Positions 1-9,794 of a DNA stretch of 64,000 nt are shown in pieces. Position 1 is the first letter of the stretch, and each line of letters opens with the position of its first letter. The translations under genes and the position numbers were made by a program. Location: the NCBI GenBank assembly GCA_017396365.1, contig JAFQMD010000022.1, forward strand, positions 62,001-126,000. Reading direction: 5' to 3'. The notes under the pieces are model-generated. The model was not told the origin of the DNA and ran no database searches. It worked only from the letters and a program-made list of their open reading frames with translations. The DNA is from Clostridia bacterium (GTDB lineage Bacteria; Bacillota; Clostridia; Christensenellales; Borkfalkiaceae).

Positions 1-1292
1 TAGACGAACCGAGTATAGGTCTTCATCAAAGGGATAATGAAAAACTTATAAAAACACTTTTAAGACTTAGAGATTTAGGTAATACGCTAATCGTCGTCGA
101 ACACGACGAAGACACTATGCGTTCGGCGGATTTTATAGTGGATATAGGTCCTAAAGCGGGCGTTCACGGGGGCGAAATAGTTGCGAGCGGTAGCGTAGAA
201 GATATTTGTAAAGAACAAAATTCTATAACGGGCGACTATCTTTCGGGTAGAAGAAAAATTGAAATTCCTAATATGAGAAAACAGCCCGACGGAAGATGGC
301 TTTCCGTGCTTGGCGCAAAGCAAAACAACCTTAAAAACATAGACGTAAAATTCCCCGTCGGCTTGTTTACCGCAGTTACGGGCGTATCGGGTAGTGGTAA
401 AAGTTCGCTTGTAAACGAAGTTTTACTCCCTATAATTTCAAACGTAAAAAACGGATCTAAAATCCGTATGGGTAATTGCGACAAAATAGACGGAATGGAC
501 TATTTTGACAACGTTATTGCCATTGACCAATCGCCGATAGGAAGAACTCCAAGGAGCAATCCAGCGACTTATACGGGGGCTTTTACCTATATAAGAGAGA
601 TTTTTGCAAGTTCAAACGACGCAAAAGAAAGGGGATATAAAGCGGGTAGATTTTCATTTAACGTCGCAGGCGGAAGATGCGAAAGATGTCAAGGCGACGG
701 CATTATAAAAATTGAAATGCACTTTTTACCCGACGTTTTCGTTCCGTGCGAAGTGTGTAAAGGTAAGAGATACAATTACGAAACTTTAGAAGTTAAATAC
801 AAAGGTAAAAATATCGCCGACGTTTTGGATATGACGGTTGACGAAGCCGTTGACTATTTCCAAAATATTCCGAGAATTTACAATAAAATTAAGACGTTGC
901 AAGACGTAGGTCTCGGTTATATCCGTTTAGGGCAACCTGCTACGACTCTTTCTGGCGGTGAAGCGCAAAGAGTTAAACTTGCAACCGAACTTTCCAAGCG
1001 CTCTACGGGTAGAACGTTGTATATTTTGGACGAGCCTACGACGGGACTTCACAGTTACGACGTTGACAAACTGATAGGCATTTTAAATAGATTGACGGAT
1101 GCTGGAAATACGGTTATAGTCATAGAGCATAACTTAGACGTGATTAAAGTTGCAGACTATATCGTTGATTTAGGTCCTGAGGGTGGCGACGGAGGAGGAA
1201 CTATCGTTGCCTATGGCGCGCCTGAAGAAGTTGCTAAAGTTGAAAGTAGTTACACGGGGCAATTTCTTACAAAAATTTTAGGAGATAGATAA
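1..1292 (+). CDS. uvrA: UvrABC excinuclease subunit A, C-terminal part (5' end outside window)
   Basis: Damage-recognition ATPase of nucleotide excision repair; works as a dimer with UvrB in the cytoplasm. The frame is open from base 3, reading [12 protein letters not shown], the Walker B/D-loop region of the first ABC cassette, followed by [17 protein letters not shown]. The second cassette follows: Walker [11 protein letters not shown], zinc finger CERCQGDG...[10 protein letters not shown], signature LSGGEAQR, Walker [12 protein letters not shown], and the C-terminal GPEGGDGGG. About 430 residues are present of a protein usually near 940, so roughly the first half is missing at the window edge. 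An ATG at base 117 is internal and not the start. All second-cassette motifs are intact. Family assignment is secure. Confidence 0.97.
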   Translation, partial: DEPSIGLHQRDNEKLIKTLLRLRDLGNTLIVVEHDEDTMRSADFIVDIGPKAGVHGGEIVASGSVEDICKEQNSITGDYLSGRRKIEIPNMRKQPDGRWLSVLGAKQNNLKNIDVKFPVGLFTAVTGVSGSGKSSLVNEVLLPIISNVKNGSKIRMGNCDKIDGMDYFDNVIAIDQSPIGRTPRSNPATYTGAFTYIREIFASSNDAKERGYKAGRFSFNVAGGRCERCQGDGIIKIEMHFLPDVFVPCEVCKGKRYNYETLEVKYKGKNIADVLDMTVDEAVDYFQNIPRIYNKIKTLQDVGLGYIRLGQPATTLSGGEAQRVKLATELSKRSTGRTLYILDEPTTGLHSYDVDKLIGILNRLTDAGNTVIVIEHNLDVIKVADYIVDLGPEGGDGGGTIVAYGAPEEVAKVESSYTGQFLTKILGDR

Positions 1293-1296
1293 ACAA

Positions 1297-1860
1297 ATGA
1301 TAAGAGACCAGTTTAAAGACGTAAAAAAAGTAACGAGCAAAGAAACGAGAAAAAAGATTGCTTTAGGCGAGAGAACGTATTACGCAAAGCAAATAAACAA
1401 GTTACAAGACATCAACAAAAGTCTTGGTATCTCAATGATAATAACGACTGCTTTACTCGCTATTGCATACGCCGTCGTATTGTTGGCGTTTATCGTAACT
1501 TTTGGCGACGAAGACGGTTACGAACTTTGGAAGTTTATAGTTTGGACGGTAGTTTTTCTTGCGTGTTTAGGATTTACGATAATCTTTTACGTTTTCATCA
1601 AGCCGTCTAACAAGAAAAAGATAATAGCGTATAGACACGAACTTGAAAGAATAAGCGCGCAAGCGCTTTCAAAGGCGGCGGGCTCGTACTCGCTTTACGG
1701 CGACAAATATAGACAAGAGCAAGTTAAAAAACACGCCGAAGATAAAGAGAAAACTTTAAAGCAAGCCGAAGAGAAAAAACGTCAAGAAGAGAGTAAAAAC
1801 GAAGATATCGCCGAAGAAAACTCACCAAAGGCGGAAGAAAACGCCGATAAAGAACAGTAA
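1297..1860 (+). CDS. Unknown two-helix membrane protein with charged C-terminal tail
   Basis: 187 residues, starting 4 bases after the uvrA stop; GGAG in the uvrA 3' end can serve as ribosome-binding site. A basic N-terminal region (about residues 1-45) is followed by two hydrophobic segments (about 47-70 and 78-104) separated by an acidic loop GDEDGYE. A basic segment follows, then from about residue 145 a Lys/Glu/Gln-rich stretch that is probably coiled coil or disordered. Both termini are probably cytoplasmic. I do not recognise the family. Its position suggests co-transcription with uvrA, but nothing in the protein points to DNA repair. Confidence 0.8.
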   Translation: MIRDQFKDVKKVTSKETRKKIALGERTYYAKQINKLQDINKSLGISMIITTALLAIAYAVVLLAFIVTFGDEDGYELWKFIVWTVVFLACLGFTIIFYVFIKPSNKKKIIAYRHELERISAQALSKAAGSYSLYGDKYRQEQVKKHAEDKEKTLKQAEEKKRQEESKNEDIAEENSPKAEENADKEQ

Positions 1861-1905
1861 ATTTATATATTTATATATAGTTGTAATAAAATATTATGAA
1901 TTTAA

Positions 1906-1935
1906 TTGACTTGATGCGGTTGTTTATGGTATTAT
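1906..1935 (+). promoter_or_regulatory. Sigma-A promoter of the M24 peptidase-efp pair
   Basis: TTGACT at 1906-1911, 18-nt spacer, TATTAT at 1930-1935, with an extended -10 TGG before it. The expected start of transcription is near 1942. A ribosome-binding site AAAGAGG (1947-1953) precedes the ATG at 1960. Confidence 0.7.
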
Positions 1936-1959
1936 TTACAATGTAAAAAGAGGCGTATT

Positions 1960-3024
1960 ATGAATTTTAACAATTATGATTTAGCGCTTATAACGGACGA
2001 AAAGCAAAGGCAGTATTTCCTTGGTTTTCACTCTACAGCGGGCTACGTTATGATAACTAAAGAGGGGACGTCTTTCGTTGTTGACAGTAGATATATATCC
2101 GCTGCGAGAAAGGCGCTCGAACCAAAAGGTATAGAAGTTATTTTAGGCGCGGATTTTTCTCCGCTTACCCAAAAGTGTCAAAAACTCGGTGTAAAGACCA
2201 TTGCGATAGATTTTACTAACACCACCGTTTCGGGCTTAGAACGTTTGAAAAAGACGGGGTATGAGTTCGTAGACGCGTCTAGCGAAATAGTCGAACTTAT
2301 GTCGGTAAAATCTGACGAAGAAATCGCGTGCTTGAAAAAGGCTTGTCAAATTGCCGAAAAGGCTTGGCTTGACGTTATACCGCTTATCCACGAAGGAATG
2401 ACTGAAAGAGAACTTGCAAACGAACTTGAATACAGGTTTAAAAAGTTCGGCGCGAGCGGAACGTCTTTCGACACTATAATTGCCTTTGGTAAAAACGCCG
2501 CAGTTCCTCATCACGAAACGGGCGATACGAAACTTAGAAAAAATCAATGCGTATTGATGGATTTTGGGTGCTTGTATAAAGGATATTGTTCGGATATGAC
2601 GAGAACGTTATTTTTCGGCGAGCCGAACGAAAAGTTTTTAAAGGCGTACCTTGCCGTACTCACCGCGCACGTAAAATGCGCTGAAAATATAGTTGCAGGT
2701 ATGACGGGAAAAGAAGCCGACGCCATTGCGAGAGAGCATCTTGCAAGTCTTGGCTACGGTAAGTTCTTCACTCACTCTTTAGGACACGGAATAGGCGTAA
2801 ATATTCACGAATTTCCAACTCTTTCACCAAAAGGTGAGGCAGTTTTAAAGGAAAATATGGTGTTTTCTAACGAGCCGGGCGTTTATTTAGACGGTAAATT
2901 CGGTATAAGAATTGAAGATAGCGCCTATATTTCAAACGGAAAATACAAATCGTTTATGAAAGACGATAAATCACTCGTCGTAATTGGCGAAAACAAAATA
3001 ACGAGAAAAAAATTATTAAGATAA
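1960..3024 (+). CDS. M24 family Xaa-Pro aminopeptidase-like metallopeptidase
   Basis: Removes an N-terminal residue preceding proline in peptides; cytoplasmic dimetal (Mn/Co) enzyme. 354 residues, normal for the short PepQ/YpdF-type form. An N-terminal creatinase-like domain (1 to about 125) is followed by a pita-bread catalytic domain. Metal ligands visible: first Asp in LMDFGCLYKGY, second Asp in YCSDMTRT, His in GHGIGVNIHEFP, Glu in NEPGVY and Glu in IRIEDSAYI. ATG at 1960 has a good ribosome-binding site. efp follows after 19 bases, a common Firmicutes pairing, so the two are probably one transcript. The exact substrate preference cannot be told from sequence. Confidence 0.92.
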   Translation: MNFNNYDLALITDEKQRQYFLGFHSTAGYVMITKEGTSFVVDSRYISAARKALEPKGIEVILGADFSPLTQKCQKLGVKTIAIDFTNTTVSGLERLKKTGYEFVDASSEIVELMSVKSDEEIACLKKACQIAEKAWLDVIPLIHEGMTERELANELEYRFKKFGASGTSFDTIIAFGKNAAVPHHETGDTKLRKNQCVLMDFGCLYKGYCSDMTRTLFFGEPNEKFLKAYLAVLTAHVKCAENIVAGMTGKEADAIAREHLASLGYGKFFTHSLGHGIGVNIHEFPTLSPKGEAVLKENMVFSNEPGVYLDGKFGIRIEDSAYISNGKYKSFMKDDKSLVVIGENKITRKKLLR

Positions 3025-3043
3025 TAATTAAGGAGATAAAATT

Positions 3044-3604
3044 ATGGTATTAGCAGGCGATTTAAGAAAGGGCGTTACTATTGAATGGGAAAACAAGGTA
3101 TGGACAGTCGTTGATTTCCTTCACGTTAAACCGGGTAAGGGCGCAGCTTTCGTTAGAACTACTTTAAAAAACGTTGTAGACGGTAAGGTTTTACAACAAA
3201 CTTTCCAACCTAACGAAAAGTTTGAAAACGCAATTATCGAAACTAAGAGAATGACCTATTCTTACAACGACGACGATTTGTATTATTTCATGGACGAAGA
3301 ATACAACATGGAACCGCTTATGAAAGATCAAGTTGAAGAAGCGCTTAAGTGGATTAGAGAAAACGATCCCGTAGTAGTTAAATTCTACAAGGGCAAAGCA
3401 TTTCTCGTTGAATGTGAAAACTTCGTTGAACTTTTAGTAACCGAATCTGAACCGGGCGTAGCAGGTAACACCGCAACGAACGCTACTAAGAGAGCAGTTT
3501 TGGAAACTGGAGTTGAAATTCAAGTACCTATGTTCGTTAACGAAGGTGAAGTAGTAAGAGTTGACACTAGAACCGGCGAATATATGGAAAGAGTTAAGAA
3601 ATAA
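3044..3604 (+). CDS. efp: Elongation factor P
   Basis: Relieves ribosomes stalled at polyproline stretches by binding between the P and E sites. 186 residues, full length, with the three beta-barrel domains expected. The modifiable lysine is K32 in the loop [10 protein letters not shown], a form close to that of Bacillus, where the residue carries 5-aminopentanol; the modification here is inferred only. The C-terminal barrel ends in [16 protein letters not shown], the usual signature. Ribosome-binding site AAGGAG precedes ATG 3044. It follows the M24 peptidase gene and ends at a hairpin at 3628. Confidence 0.97.
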   Translation: MVLAGDLRKGVTIEWENKVWTVVDFLHVKPGKGAAFVRTTLKNVVDGKVLQQTFQPNEKFENAIIETKRMTYSYNDDDLYYFMDEEYNMEPLMKDQVEEALKWIRENDPVVVKFYKGKAFLVECENFVELLVTESEPGVAGNTATNATKRAVLETGVEIQVPMFVNEGEVVRVDTRTGEYMERVKK

Positions 3605-3627
3605 TTTAAAGCCTAACAAGGAATAAA

Positions 3628-3665
3628 AGCGACGTTTTTAATAAAATAGACGTCGCTAATTTTTT
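3628..3665 (+). terminator. Terminator hairpin after efp
   Basis: Stem AGCGACGT (3628-3635) pairs with ACGTCGCT (3650-3657), 14-nt loop, followed by AATTTTTT. The T tract ends only 3 bases before the ATG of the next gene. Confidence 0.75.
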
Positions 3666-3668
3666 ATT

Positions 3669-4385
3669 ATGAAAAGTGTTTTAGTTGTCGGTGGGTCGGG
3701 CGCAATAGGTTCTGCAATTTGCAAAAAAATGGCAAAAGAAGGCTATTTCGTCGGCGTGCATTATAAGTTTCATAGAGAAGACGCTGAAAATCTTGCAAAA
3801 GAGATAGGTGGAATTGCAATCGGTTTTGATATAAAAAACGCCGAGCAAGTTCGACTTGGAATAAATGAATTCGTAGAGCAAGCAAAAGGCATTGACGTTT
3901 TAGTGAATTGCGCAGGTATAGCGCAAAAAATTAAACCGCTTTTAGACACTTCGGAGATTGAATTCGACGAGGTTTTTTCGACTAACTGTAAGGGTGTGTT
4001 TTTAACTTGCAAAGAGGCGATTTCTCACATGCTTGAAAAGGGAGGGAACATAGTTAACGTTTCGTCAATGTGGGGGCTTGTAGGCGGGTCGTGCGAGAGT
4101 GTGTATTCGGCGACGAAAGGCGCAATTAACTCTTTTACTAAGGCTTTGGCAAAAGAGTACGCAAGCGCAAAAATCAGAGTAAACGCCGTTGCTCCGGGGT
4201 TTATAGATACCCCTATGAACGCAAGCCTTTCTGAAAAAGACAGGGCTCTTTGCCTTGACGATATTCCGCTCGGTAGGTTTGGAAAAGGAGAGGACGTTGC
4301 AAAGGCAGTTGCTTTTTTATGTGACGAAGATTGTTTTGTGACGGGCGAAATTTTAAACCTTTCAGGCGGAGAAGTTATAATTTAA
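3669..4385 (+). CDS. Short-chain dehydrogenase/reductase (FabG-like)
   Basis: NAD(P)-dependent oxidoreductase, 238 residues, a typical SDR length. Rossmann motif VVGGSGAIGSA at the N terminus, NCAG motif (VNCAGIA), catalytic Ser in NVSSMWG, and catalytic Y146 and K150 in YSATK. The C terminus LNLSGGEVII is the usual SDR ending. Similar to 3-oxoacyl-ACP reductases, but without neighbouring fatty acid genes the substrate is unknown. The ATG lies directly behind the efp terminator and has no visible ribosome-binding site; the N terminus fits the family, so I kept this start. Bases 4386-4490 downstream are AT-rich with no feature I can support except GGAGA before the next gene. Confidence 0.88.
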   Translation: MKSVLVVGGSGAIGSAICKKMAKEGYFVGVHYKFHREDAENLAKEIGGIAIGFDIKNAEQVRLGINEFVEQAKGIDVLVNCAGIAQKIKPLLDTSEIEFDEVFSTNCKGVFLTCKEAISHMLEKGGNIVNVSSMWGLVGGSCESVYSATKGAINSFTKALAKEYASAKIRVNAVAPGFIDTPMNASLSEKDRALCLDDIPLGRFGKGEDVAKAVAFLCDEDCFVTGEILNLSGGEVII

Positions 4386-4490
4386 TCTGCTAAAATACAA
4401 AATTTAAAAAATTTTTAAATTTATTTAAAAAAAAATAAAGGGTTTTTTAAAAGTTTTGTAGAATAATAAATAGAGACTAATGGAGAATAT

Positions 4491-5489
4491 ATGAAAGAGA
4501 TTACTTTAAGTAAGGAAAAACAGTTTTTTTCTCCCTATGCTTGTAGGTCTGACCAAACTAAAGGTAGGCTTAGAGCAGAAGAGCCTTGTCCTATGCGTAC
4601 TGAGTTTCAGCGCGATAGGGATAGAATAATTTATTCCAAATCTTTCAGGCGTTTAAAAAATAAAACGCAAGTTTTTTTCTCGCCCGAAGGCGACCATTAT
4701 ATGACTCGTCTTACGCACACGTTGGACGTGGCTCAAGTCGCTCGCTCCATTGCAAGATGTCTTGATTTAAACGAAGATTTATGCGAGGCAATCGCTCTTG
4801 GGCACGACCTTGGACATACCCCTTTCGGTCATACGGGCGAAAGAGTGTTAGAAAAACTTAACCCAAACGGTTTTTCACACAATAAACAATCGTTAAGGGT
4901 GGTAGATTTTTTAGAAAACGACGGTATGGGGCTCAATCTTACCTTAGAAGTAAGGGACGGTATAGTAGAGCATAGAAAATCTGGCAACCCCATTACCTTA
5001 GAGGGTAAAGTCGTATCTTTATCGGATAGAATTGCGTATATGAATCACGATATCGACGACGCTGTGAGAGCGGGTATTTTTAAAGAGACTGACTTACCAG
5101 ACAAAGTCGTAAAAGTTCTTGGCAAAACTACGAGTGAAAGAATTAATAATATGATTTATTCAATTTTAAGAAGTTCGCAAGGCAAAAACGACGTTACTAT
5201 GGAAAAAGACGTTGCCGACGCGTCGGACGAACTTAGAAACTTTTTATTCGATACGGTGTATAAGACGTTGGCAACTCAAGAAGAAGAAAAAAGAGCGCAC
5301 GAAATGATTTCCGCGCTATATGGATATTTAAAGAAAAACTTAGACAAATTGCCCGCTTTTTACAAGGGGCTTTTAAAGGATTTCGGCGAGGACACCGTCG
5401 TTTCCGACTACATATCGAGTATGACGGATAGGTATGCCGTATATACTTTTGAGAGTATTTTCATACCTAAAAACTTCTTAATTTACTAA
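4491..5489 (+). CDS. dgt: dGTPase-like HD-domain deoxynucleotide triphosphohydrolase
   Basis: Hydrolyses dNTPs to deoxynucleoside and triphosphate, balancing precursor pools. 332 residues, the short Dgt form common in Gram-positives. HD-domain metal ligands: His in THTLDVAQVAR, His-Asp in ALGHDLGHTPFGH, and a distal Asp in SLSDRIAYMNHDIDD. N-terminal SFRRLKNKTQVF is the usual Dgt signature. Start ATG 4491 follows TGGAGA. dnaG starts 12 bases after the stop, the classical Clostridia order dgt-dnaG-rpoD, so it is probably the first gene of the macromolecular synthesis operon. The AT-rich leader has no clear -35/-10 pair. Confidence 0.93.
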   Translation: MKEITLSKEKQFFSPYACRSDQTKGRLRAEEPCPMRTEFQRDRDRIIYSKSFRRLKNKTQVFFSPEGDHYMTRLTHTLDVAQVARSIARCLDLNEDLCEAIALGHDLGHTPFGHTGERVLEKLNPNGFSHNKQSLRVVDFLENDGMGLNLTLEVRDGIVEHRKSGNPITLEGKVVSLSDRIAYMNHDIDDAVRAGIFKETDLPDKVVKVLGKTTSERINNMIYSILRSSQGKNDVTMEKDVADASDELRNFLFDTVYKTLATQEEEKRAHEMISALYGYLKKNLDKLPAFYKGLLKDFGEDTVVSDYISSMTDRYAVYTFESIFIPKNFLIY

Positions 5490-5501
5490 AAGAGAAAACA
5501 A

Positions 5502-7303
5502 ATGGCATTTGACGAAAAGTTCATTGACGAACTCAAACAAAAGAATAACATCGTTGACGTGGTTTCAAAATATTGCGTTTTAAAAAGGCGCGGTAGCGTA
5601 AACCACTGGGCGTGTTGTCCACTTCCCGGGCATTCCGAAAAAACCCCTTCGTTTACGGTAAACGAAGCAGGGCAATTTTTCAAGTGCTTTGGATGCGGAA
5701 AGGGCGGAGACGTCATAACTTTCGTAATGATTATGGAAAATCTCGATTACTTGGGCGCAATTAGACTGCTTGCCGAGTGGGCGGGGCTTGCTCTTCCCGA
5801 CGACGACAGGGATTATAAAGAAATTGCAAAAGAACGTTCGGATAGGGACAAGCTGCTATCATTGCTAAAAGAAACGGCGTTATTTTACGTTCGAAATTTA
5901 AAAAGAAACGAGGCTGCGCCGTTTATTGATTATCTTCAAAAACGCGGTTTTGATACAAAGACGGTTACTACGTTTGGCATGGGCGCGTCGATAGATAGGT
6001 TTGAACTCGTAAATCACTTGAGCGCAAAAGGTTATACTTACGAAGAAATGTTAAAGTGTGGCGTTTGCAAAAAGAAAGAAAGAACGGACGAAAACGGAAA
6101 GGATACGAGTTATATCTACGACGATCAATGGGGTAGGCTCGTAGTTCCGATAATAAACAATCTCGGCAACGTAATTGCCTTTGGCGGTAGGGTTTTGGAA
6201 GCAAAACCGAACTTTGCAAAGTATAAAAACACCCAAGAAACGTCGCTATTTGTAAAGAATAGAACGCTTTACAATTTAAACAATTTAAAAAAATTAAAAC
6301 AAGCGCAGGGCAGTTTGTCCGAAATAATTATGGTTGAAGGGTATATGGATACTATATCGTTATACCAAGCGGGTTTTAAAAACGTCGTGGCGTCAATGGG
6401 TACGTCGCTTACCGTAGAGCAAGCGCGCATGGTAAAGCGCTATGCGGATACGGTTATAGTAAGTTACGACGGGGACGGCGCTGGTCAGTCGGCAACGATA
6501 AGAGGACTTGAGATTTTTCAAAAAGAAGGTTTAAACGTAAAAGTCGTAACTCTTCCCGAAGGCTTAGACCCCGACGACGTTATAAAAAATACGGCGCAAA
6601 CGCTTATCAAAAACTTTTGGACGGCGCAATGCCACTCGTAGATTTTAAGATTTTCAATCTTAAAAAGAAATACGATTTAAAAGATACGCAAAGTAAGAGA
6701 AAGTATATAGCCGAGGCAATTAAAGTTATAGCCGACGTTTCTTCCAATAGCGAAAGAGAAGATTTGCTAAGAAAACTCGGTAAAGACACGGGCACTACTT
6801 TTGAATCTTTGCAAAGGGATTTAAATAAAATACAAGGCATCGAAGTTGTAAAACCACAAGTAGTTGAACAAACTCAGTCAAAAGACGGGCTAAAAAACGC
6901 CGAGCGATTAGTCCTTTGCGCTATGCTTTTTAATAAATCTTACGCAAAATCGTTTAACCCATATTCTATAAATTTTAGCGATCCGGTTCACCTTAGAATA
7001 TGCGACGTCGTCGCAGAGTATAGAGAGGAGGGGAAAGAAATTTTTCCATCTACTCTTGCAAAACTGTTTAGCGAAGAAGAACTCGTGGAATATAACGCTA
7101 TTTTAGCGTCGGGGGACAACGTTTTCGGTCTTAAAAGCGAAGATAGATTTTTTAACGATTGTTTGCACAAAATAAAAAAAGAAAGTTTATCTAACGATTT
7201 AAAAGAATTAAACGCTATTTTCGCTAAGGAAACGGACACCGAAAAAAGAAAAGAAATAGTAAAAATGATTGCGGATTTAACCGCAAAACTTGCAAAATAT
7301 TAA
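5502..7303 (+). CDS. dnaG: DNA primase, interrupted by a one-base frameshift
   Basis: Synthesises RNA primers for replication. The first frame (5502 to stop at 6641) holds the CHC2 zinc finger ([13 protein letters not shown] ... [10 protein letters not shown]), the RNA polymerase domain and the toprim motifs VEGYMD and SYDGDGAG. It then reads [14 protein letters not shown], where the family continues as [27 protein letters not shown]. That expected continuation is present in the neighbouring frame from about 6588, and runs to the stop at 7303 through the DnaB-binding C-terminal domain. One A missing from the A6 run at 6584-6589 explains it. Joined length is about 600 residues, normal for DnaG. 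Because dnaG is essential, a sequencing or assembly indel, or recoding, is likelier than loss. Confidence 0.93.
6584..6589 (+). other. Homopolymer at the dnaG frameshift point
   Basis: Six A bases in the context TATAAAAAATACGG. Seven would restore one continuous dnaG frame. Read in the upstream frame the site is A AAA AAT, which has the form of a -1 slippery heptamer. I see no obvious strong stem-loop or internal Shine-Dalgarno that would settle recoding against a base-calling error. Confidence 0.75.
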
Positions 7304-7316
7304 CGGAGGAAAAATT

Positions 7317-8372
7317 ATGGCAATCACCGAAGAGCAACTCAAACTAATTATTGACAATCTCGTAAAAGAGTATGGTAAAAAGGGGTCGATAGGTTCGGAC
7401 GCTCTATGCGATAAAATTGAAAAGTATGACGCCGACGCTGAACAAGTAGATGCAATCTACAAGGCAATGGAAGCCAACAAAATAAAAATTATCGACGATT
7501 ACGAAAAGGATAAGGACATTTACGAGCAACTCTTAAAAGAAATAAATATGGACGACCCCGTAAAGATGTATCTTAAAGATATCGGTAAAGTTCCCCTTTT
7601 GTCTGCCGACGATGAAATTGAACTTGCTAAACAAATGATGGACGGTAGCGAAGAAGCGAGAAGAAGTCTTTCCGAGGCTAACCTTCGTCTTGTAGTATCT
7701 ATCGCTAAAAGATACGTAGGTCGCGGTATGCAATTTTTGGATCTTATTCAAGAAGGTAACTTAGGTCTTATGAAAGCCGTTGAAAAATTCGACTACCAAA
7801 AGGGCTTTAAGTTTTCAACTTATGCAACTTGGTGGATTCGTCAGGCTATAACGAGAGCGATTGCAGACCAAGCGAGAACAATAAGAATTCCCGTTCACAT
7901 GGTTGAAACGATAAATAAGGTTACCAGAGTTTCAAGACTTTTACTTCAACAACTCGGCAGAGAACCTACGCCCGAAGAAATTGCAAAGGAAATGGGTATT
8001 CCCGAGTCAAGAGTAGTTGAAATTCAAAAGATTGCGCAAGATCCCGTTTCTTTGGAAACGCCTATCGGTGAAGAAGAAGACAGTCATTTGGGCGACTTTA
8101 TAGAAGACGAACAAACCGCAGCGCCTACGGACGTAGTTGCGACGAATATGCTTAAAGAACAACTCATCAACGTTTTAGACACGCTTACTCCGAGAGAAGA
8201 AAAGGTTTTAAGACTTCGTTACGGTCTTGACGACGGAAGACCAAGAACGTTGGAAGAAGTAGGTAAGGAATTCAACGTAACGAGAGAGCGTATCCGTCAA
8301 ATTGAAGCAAAAGCGCTTAGAAAACTCCGTCACCCATCGAGAAGTAAGAGGTTAAAAGATTTCATTGATTAA
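7317..8372 (+). CDS. rpoD: Housekeeping RNA polymerase sigma factor (sigma-A/RpoD)
   Basis: Primary sigma factor that directs RNA polymerase to -10/-35 promoters. Start chosen at ATG 7317 because GGAGGA (7305-7310) lies just upstream; an in-frame upstream ATG at 7290 lies inside dnaG. 351 residues, close to Bacillus SigA. Region 1.2 [16 protein letters not shown], region 2 with the -10-melting segment [17 protein letters not shown], region 3 ([11 protein letters not shown]), and region 4 helix-turn-helix [18 protein letters not shown]. The short N terminus lacks the large region 1.1 insert of E. coli. Lies between dnaG and trmK as in many Clostridia. Confidence 0.97.
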   Translation: MAITEEQLKLIIDNLVKEYGKKGSIGSDALCDKIEKYDADAEQVDAIYKAMEANKIKIIDDYEKDKDIYEQLLKEINMDDPVKMYLKDIGKVPLLSADDEIELAKQMMDGSEEARRSLSEANLRLVVSIAKRYVGRGMQFLDLIQEGNLGLMKAVEKFDYQKGFKFSTYATWWIRQAITRAIADQARTIRIPVHMVETINKVTRVSRLLLQQLGREPTPEEIAKEMGIPESRVVEIQKIAQDPVSLETPIGEEEDSHLGDFIEDEQTAAPTDVVATNMLKEQLINVLDTLTPREEKVLRLRYGLDDGRPRTLEEVGKEFNVTRERIRQIEAKALRKLRHPSRSKRLKDFID

Positions 8373-9006
8373 ACTTTCTTTGAGATTAAATACTATTTTA
8401 GATTGTCTTTCGCCGTGCGAGAGTTTTGCCGACGTAGGTTGCGACCACGGTTACGTTGCAAACGCAATGCTTAAAAGTGGCAAATGTAAATTTGCGTATA
8501 TAACTGATATTTCCGCAGAGTGTTTAAAAAAAGCAGAAGAATTGCTATCTAAAAGTTTTGCAGGGAAGTACGAGGCTATTGTAACCGACGGGCTTAAAGG
8601 CGTTAATGTGGTAGAGCAAGTTTTAATTGCCGGTATGGGTGGTGAAATTATATGCGATATTTTGTCAAGCGCCGACAGTTTGCCCAAAAGGTTGGTTTTG
8701 CAACCTATGAAAAACACTGAAAAAGTGCGTGAAACCGTCCTAAATTTAGGCTATGAGATATTGAAAGATTACACTTTTAAAGACGAGAAGTTTTACGACC
8801 TGATAGTTTGCAAAAGGGGTAAAGACCGTTATACCAAAGACGAACTCGCTTTTGGCAGAGATAATTTAAGGGATAAAAACGACGCTTTTAAAGAACTTAT
8901 TAGTAAAAAAATAAGTGTTTTGCAAGGGGCGTTGGACAAAATGAGCGCCGAAGAAAAGGCAAAGACTAAAAAGGCGATAAATAAACTTTTGGAAGTTATA
9001 AAATGA
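8365..9006 (+). CDS. trmK: tRNA (adenine(22)-N1)-methyltransferase
   Basis: SAM-dependent enzyme making m1A22 in the D-loop of tRNAs. Start is TTG at 8365, overlapping the rpoD end by 8 bases; the protein then begins [14 protein letters not shown] as expected for TrmK. SAM-binding motif [15 protein letters not shown] at about residues 22-36, followed by [14 protein letters not shown] and a core motif [11 protein letters not shown] Lys-rich helical C terminus follows. 213 residues, normal length. The rpoD-trmK-nif3 order is conserved in Firmicutes, which supports the call. Confidence 0.93.
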   Translation: MIKLSLRLNTILDCLSPCESFADVGCDHGYVANAMLKSGKCKFAYITDISAECLKKAEELLSKSFAGKYEAIVTDGLKGVNVVEQVLIAGMGGEIICDILSSADSLPKRLVLQPMKNTEKVRETVLNLGYEILKDYTFKDEKFYDLIVCKRGKDRYTKDELAFGRDNLRDKNDAFKELISKKISVLQGALDKMSAEEKAKTKKAINKLLEVIK

Positions 9007-9773
9007 TAAATTGTAAGCAGTTATTTGAAAAGTTAAACGCGTACGCGCCTATTCAACTTTCTTACGATATGAACGCAAGGGGGCATCACGACAACAGCGG
9101 TATTATTCTTGATTGTGAAAACGATACCGAAAAAATAGTTTTTTGCCTTGATTTAACAAAAGAAAGCGTTAAATTTGCAATCGAAAACGGTTGTGGAATA
9201 ATCGTTACCCATCATCCAGCGATATATAGACCTATATACAATTTAAAAGGCGACGATGCAATTTTAACTTGCGCTAAGGAAAAAATATCGGTTATTTCAA
9301 TGCACTTAAATCTCGACTGTGCAAAAGAAGGCATAGACCATTTTTTAGCAAAGGGCTTAGGTGGTGAAAAAATCGAGATTTTGGACGTTCTTGGCGACGG
9401 CGTTGGCTATGGGCGAATTTATTCAGTCGATACTACGGCTAACGACGTTTACTCAAACTATAAAAGGACTTTTAATACGGATAAAGTACTTTTATATGGA
9501 GAAAATGATACTAAAATTACTAAAATAGCGTCGTTTTGTGGCGCAGGGCTTGACTATGCTGAGATTGAAAGCGCAATAAAAAACGGCGCTCAAATGGTCG
9601 TATCCGCGGATATTTCACATCACGTTTTACTGCGCGCGATAGAAAGCGGACTTTCAGTTTTAAATTGTTCGCATTATTCTTCCGAAAATTACGGAATGAA
9701 AAAAGTTGCCGAATATTTCGGCAAGAAGTTAAATGAAAAAATATTTTTCTTTGACGATAAGAGATTTTCTTAA
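9003..9773 (+). CDS. Nif3-like dinuclear metal-binding protein (DUF34)
   Basis: YqfO/Nif3 family. ATG 9003 overlaps the trmK stop by 4 bases (ATGA), so translation is probably coupled. 256 residues, the short form without the inserted PII-like domain of YqfO. Metal-binding motifs: VTHHPAIYRP near residue 70, MHLNLDCAKEGIDHFLA, and the C-terminal CSHYSSENYGMK. Members are proposed to be GTP cyclohydrolase-like or metal-related proteins, but the role is not settled. Its constant association with trmK suggests a link to tRNA or one-carbon chemistry, which is inference only. Confidence 0.92.
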   Translation: MINCKQLFEKLNAYAPIQLSYDMNARGHHDNSGIILDCENDTEKIVFCLDLTKESVKFAIENGCGIIVTHHPAIYRPIYNLKGDDAILTCAKEKISVISMHLNLDCAKEGIDHFLAKGLGGEKIEILDVLGDGVGYGRIYSVDTTANDVYSNYKRTFNTDKVLLYGENDTKITKIASFCGAGLDYAEIESAIKNGAQMVVSADISHHVLLRAIESGLSVLNCSHYSSENYGMKKVAEYFGKKLNEKIFFFDDKRFS

Positions 9774-9794
9774 GTTAAAGAAAGGAGTGTTATT

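Noticed and set aside
6617..7303. A separate gene starting inside dnaG
   Set aside because: Its sequence is the normal continuation of DnaG; no ribosome-binding site; explained by the frameshift.
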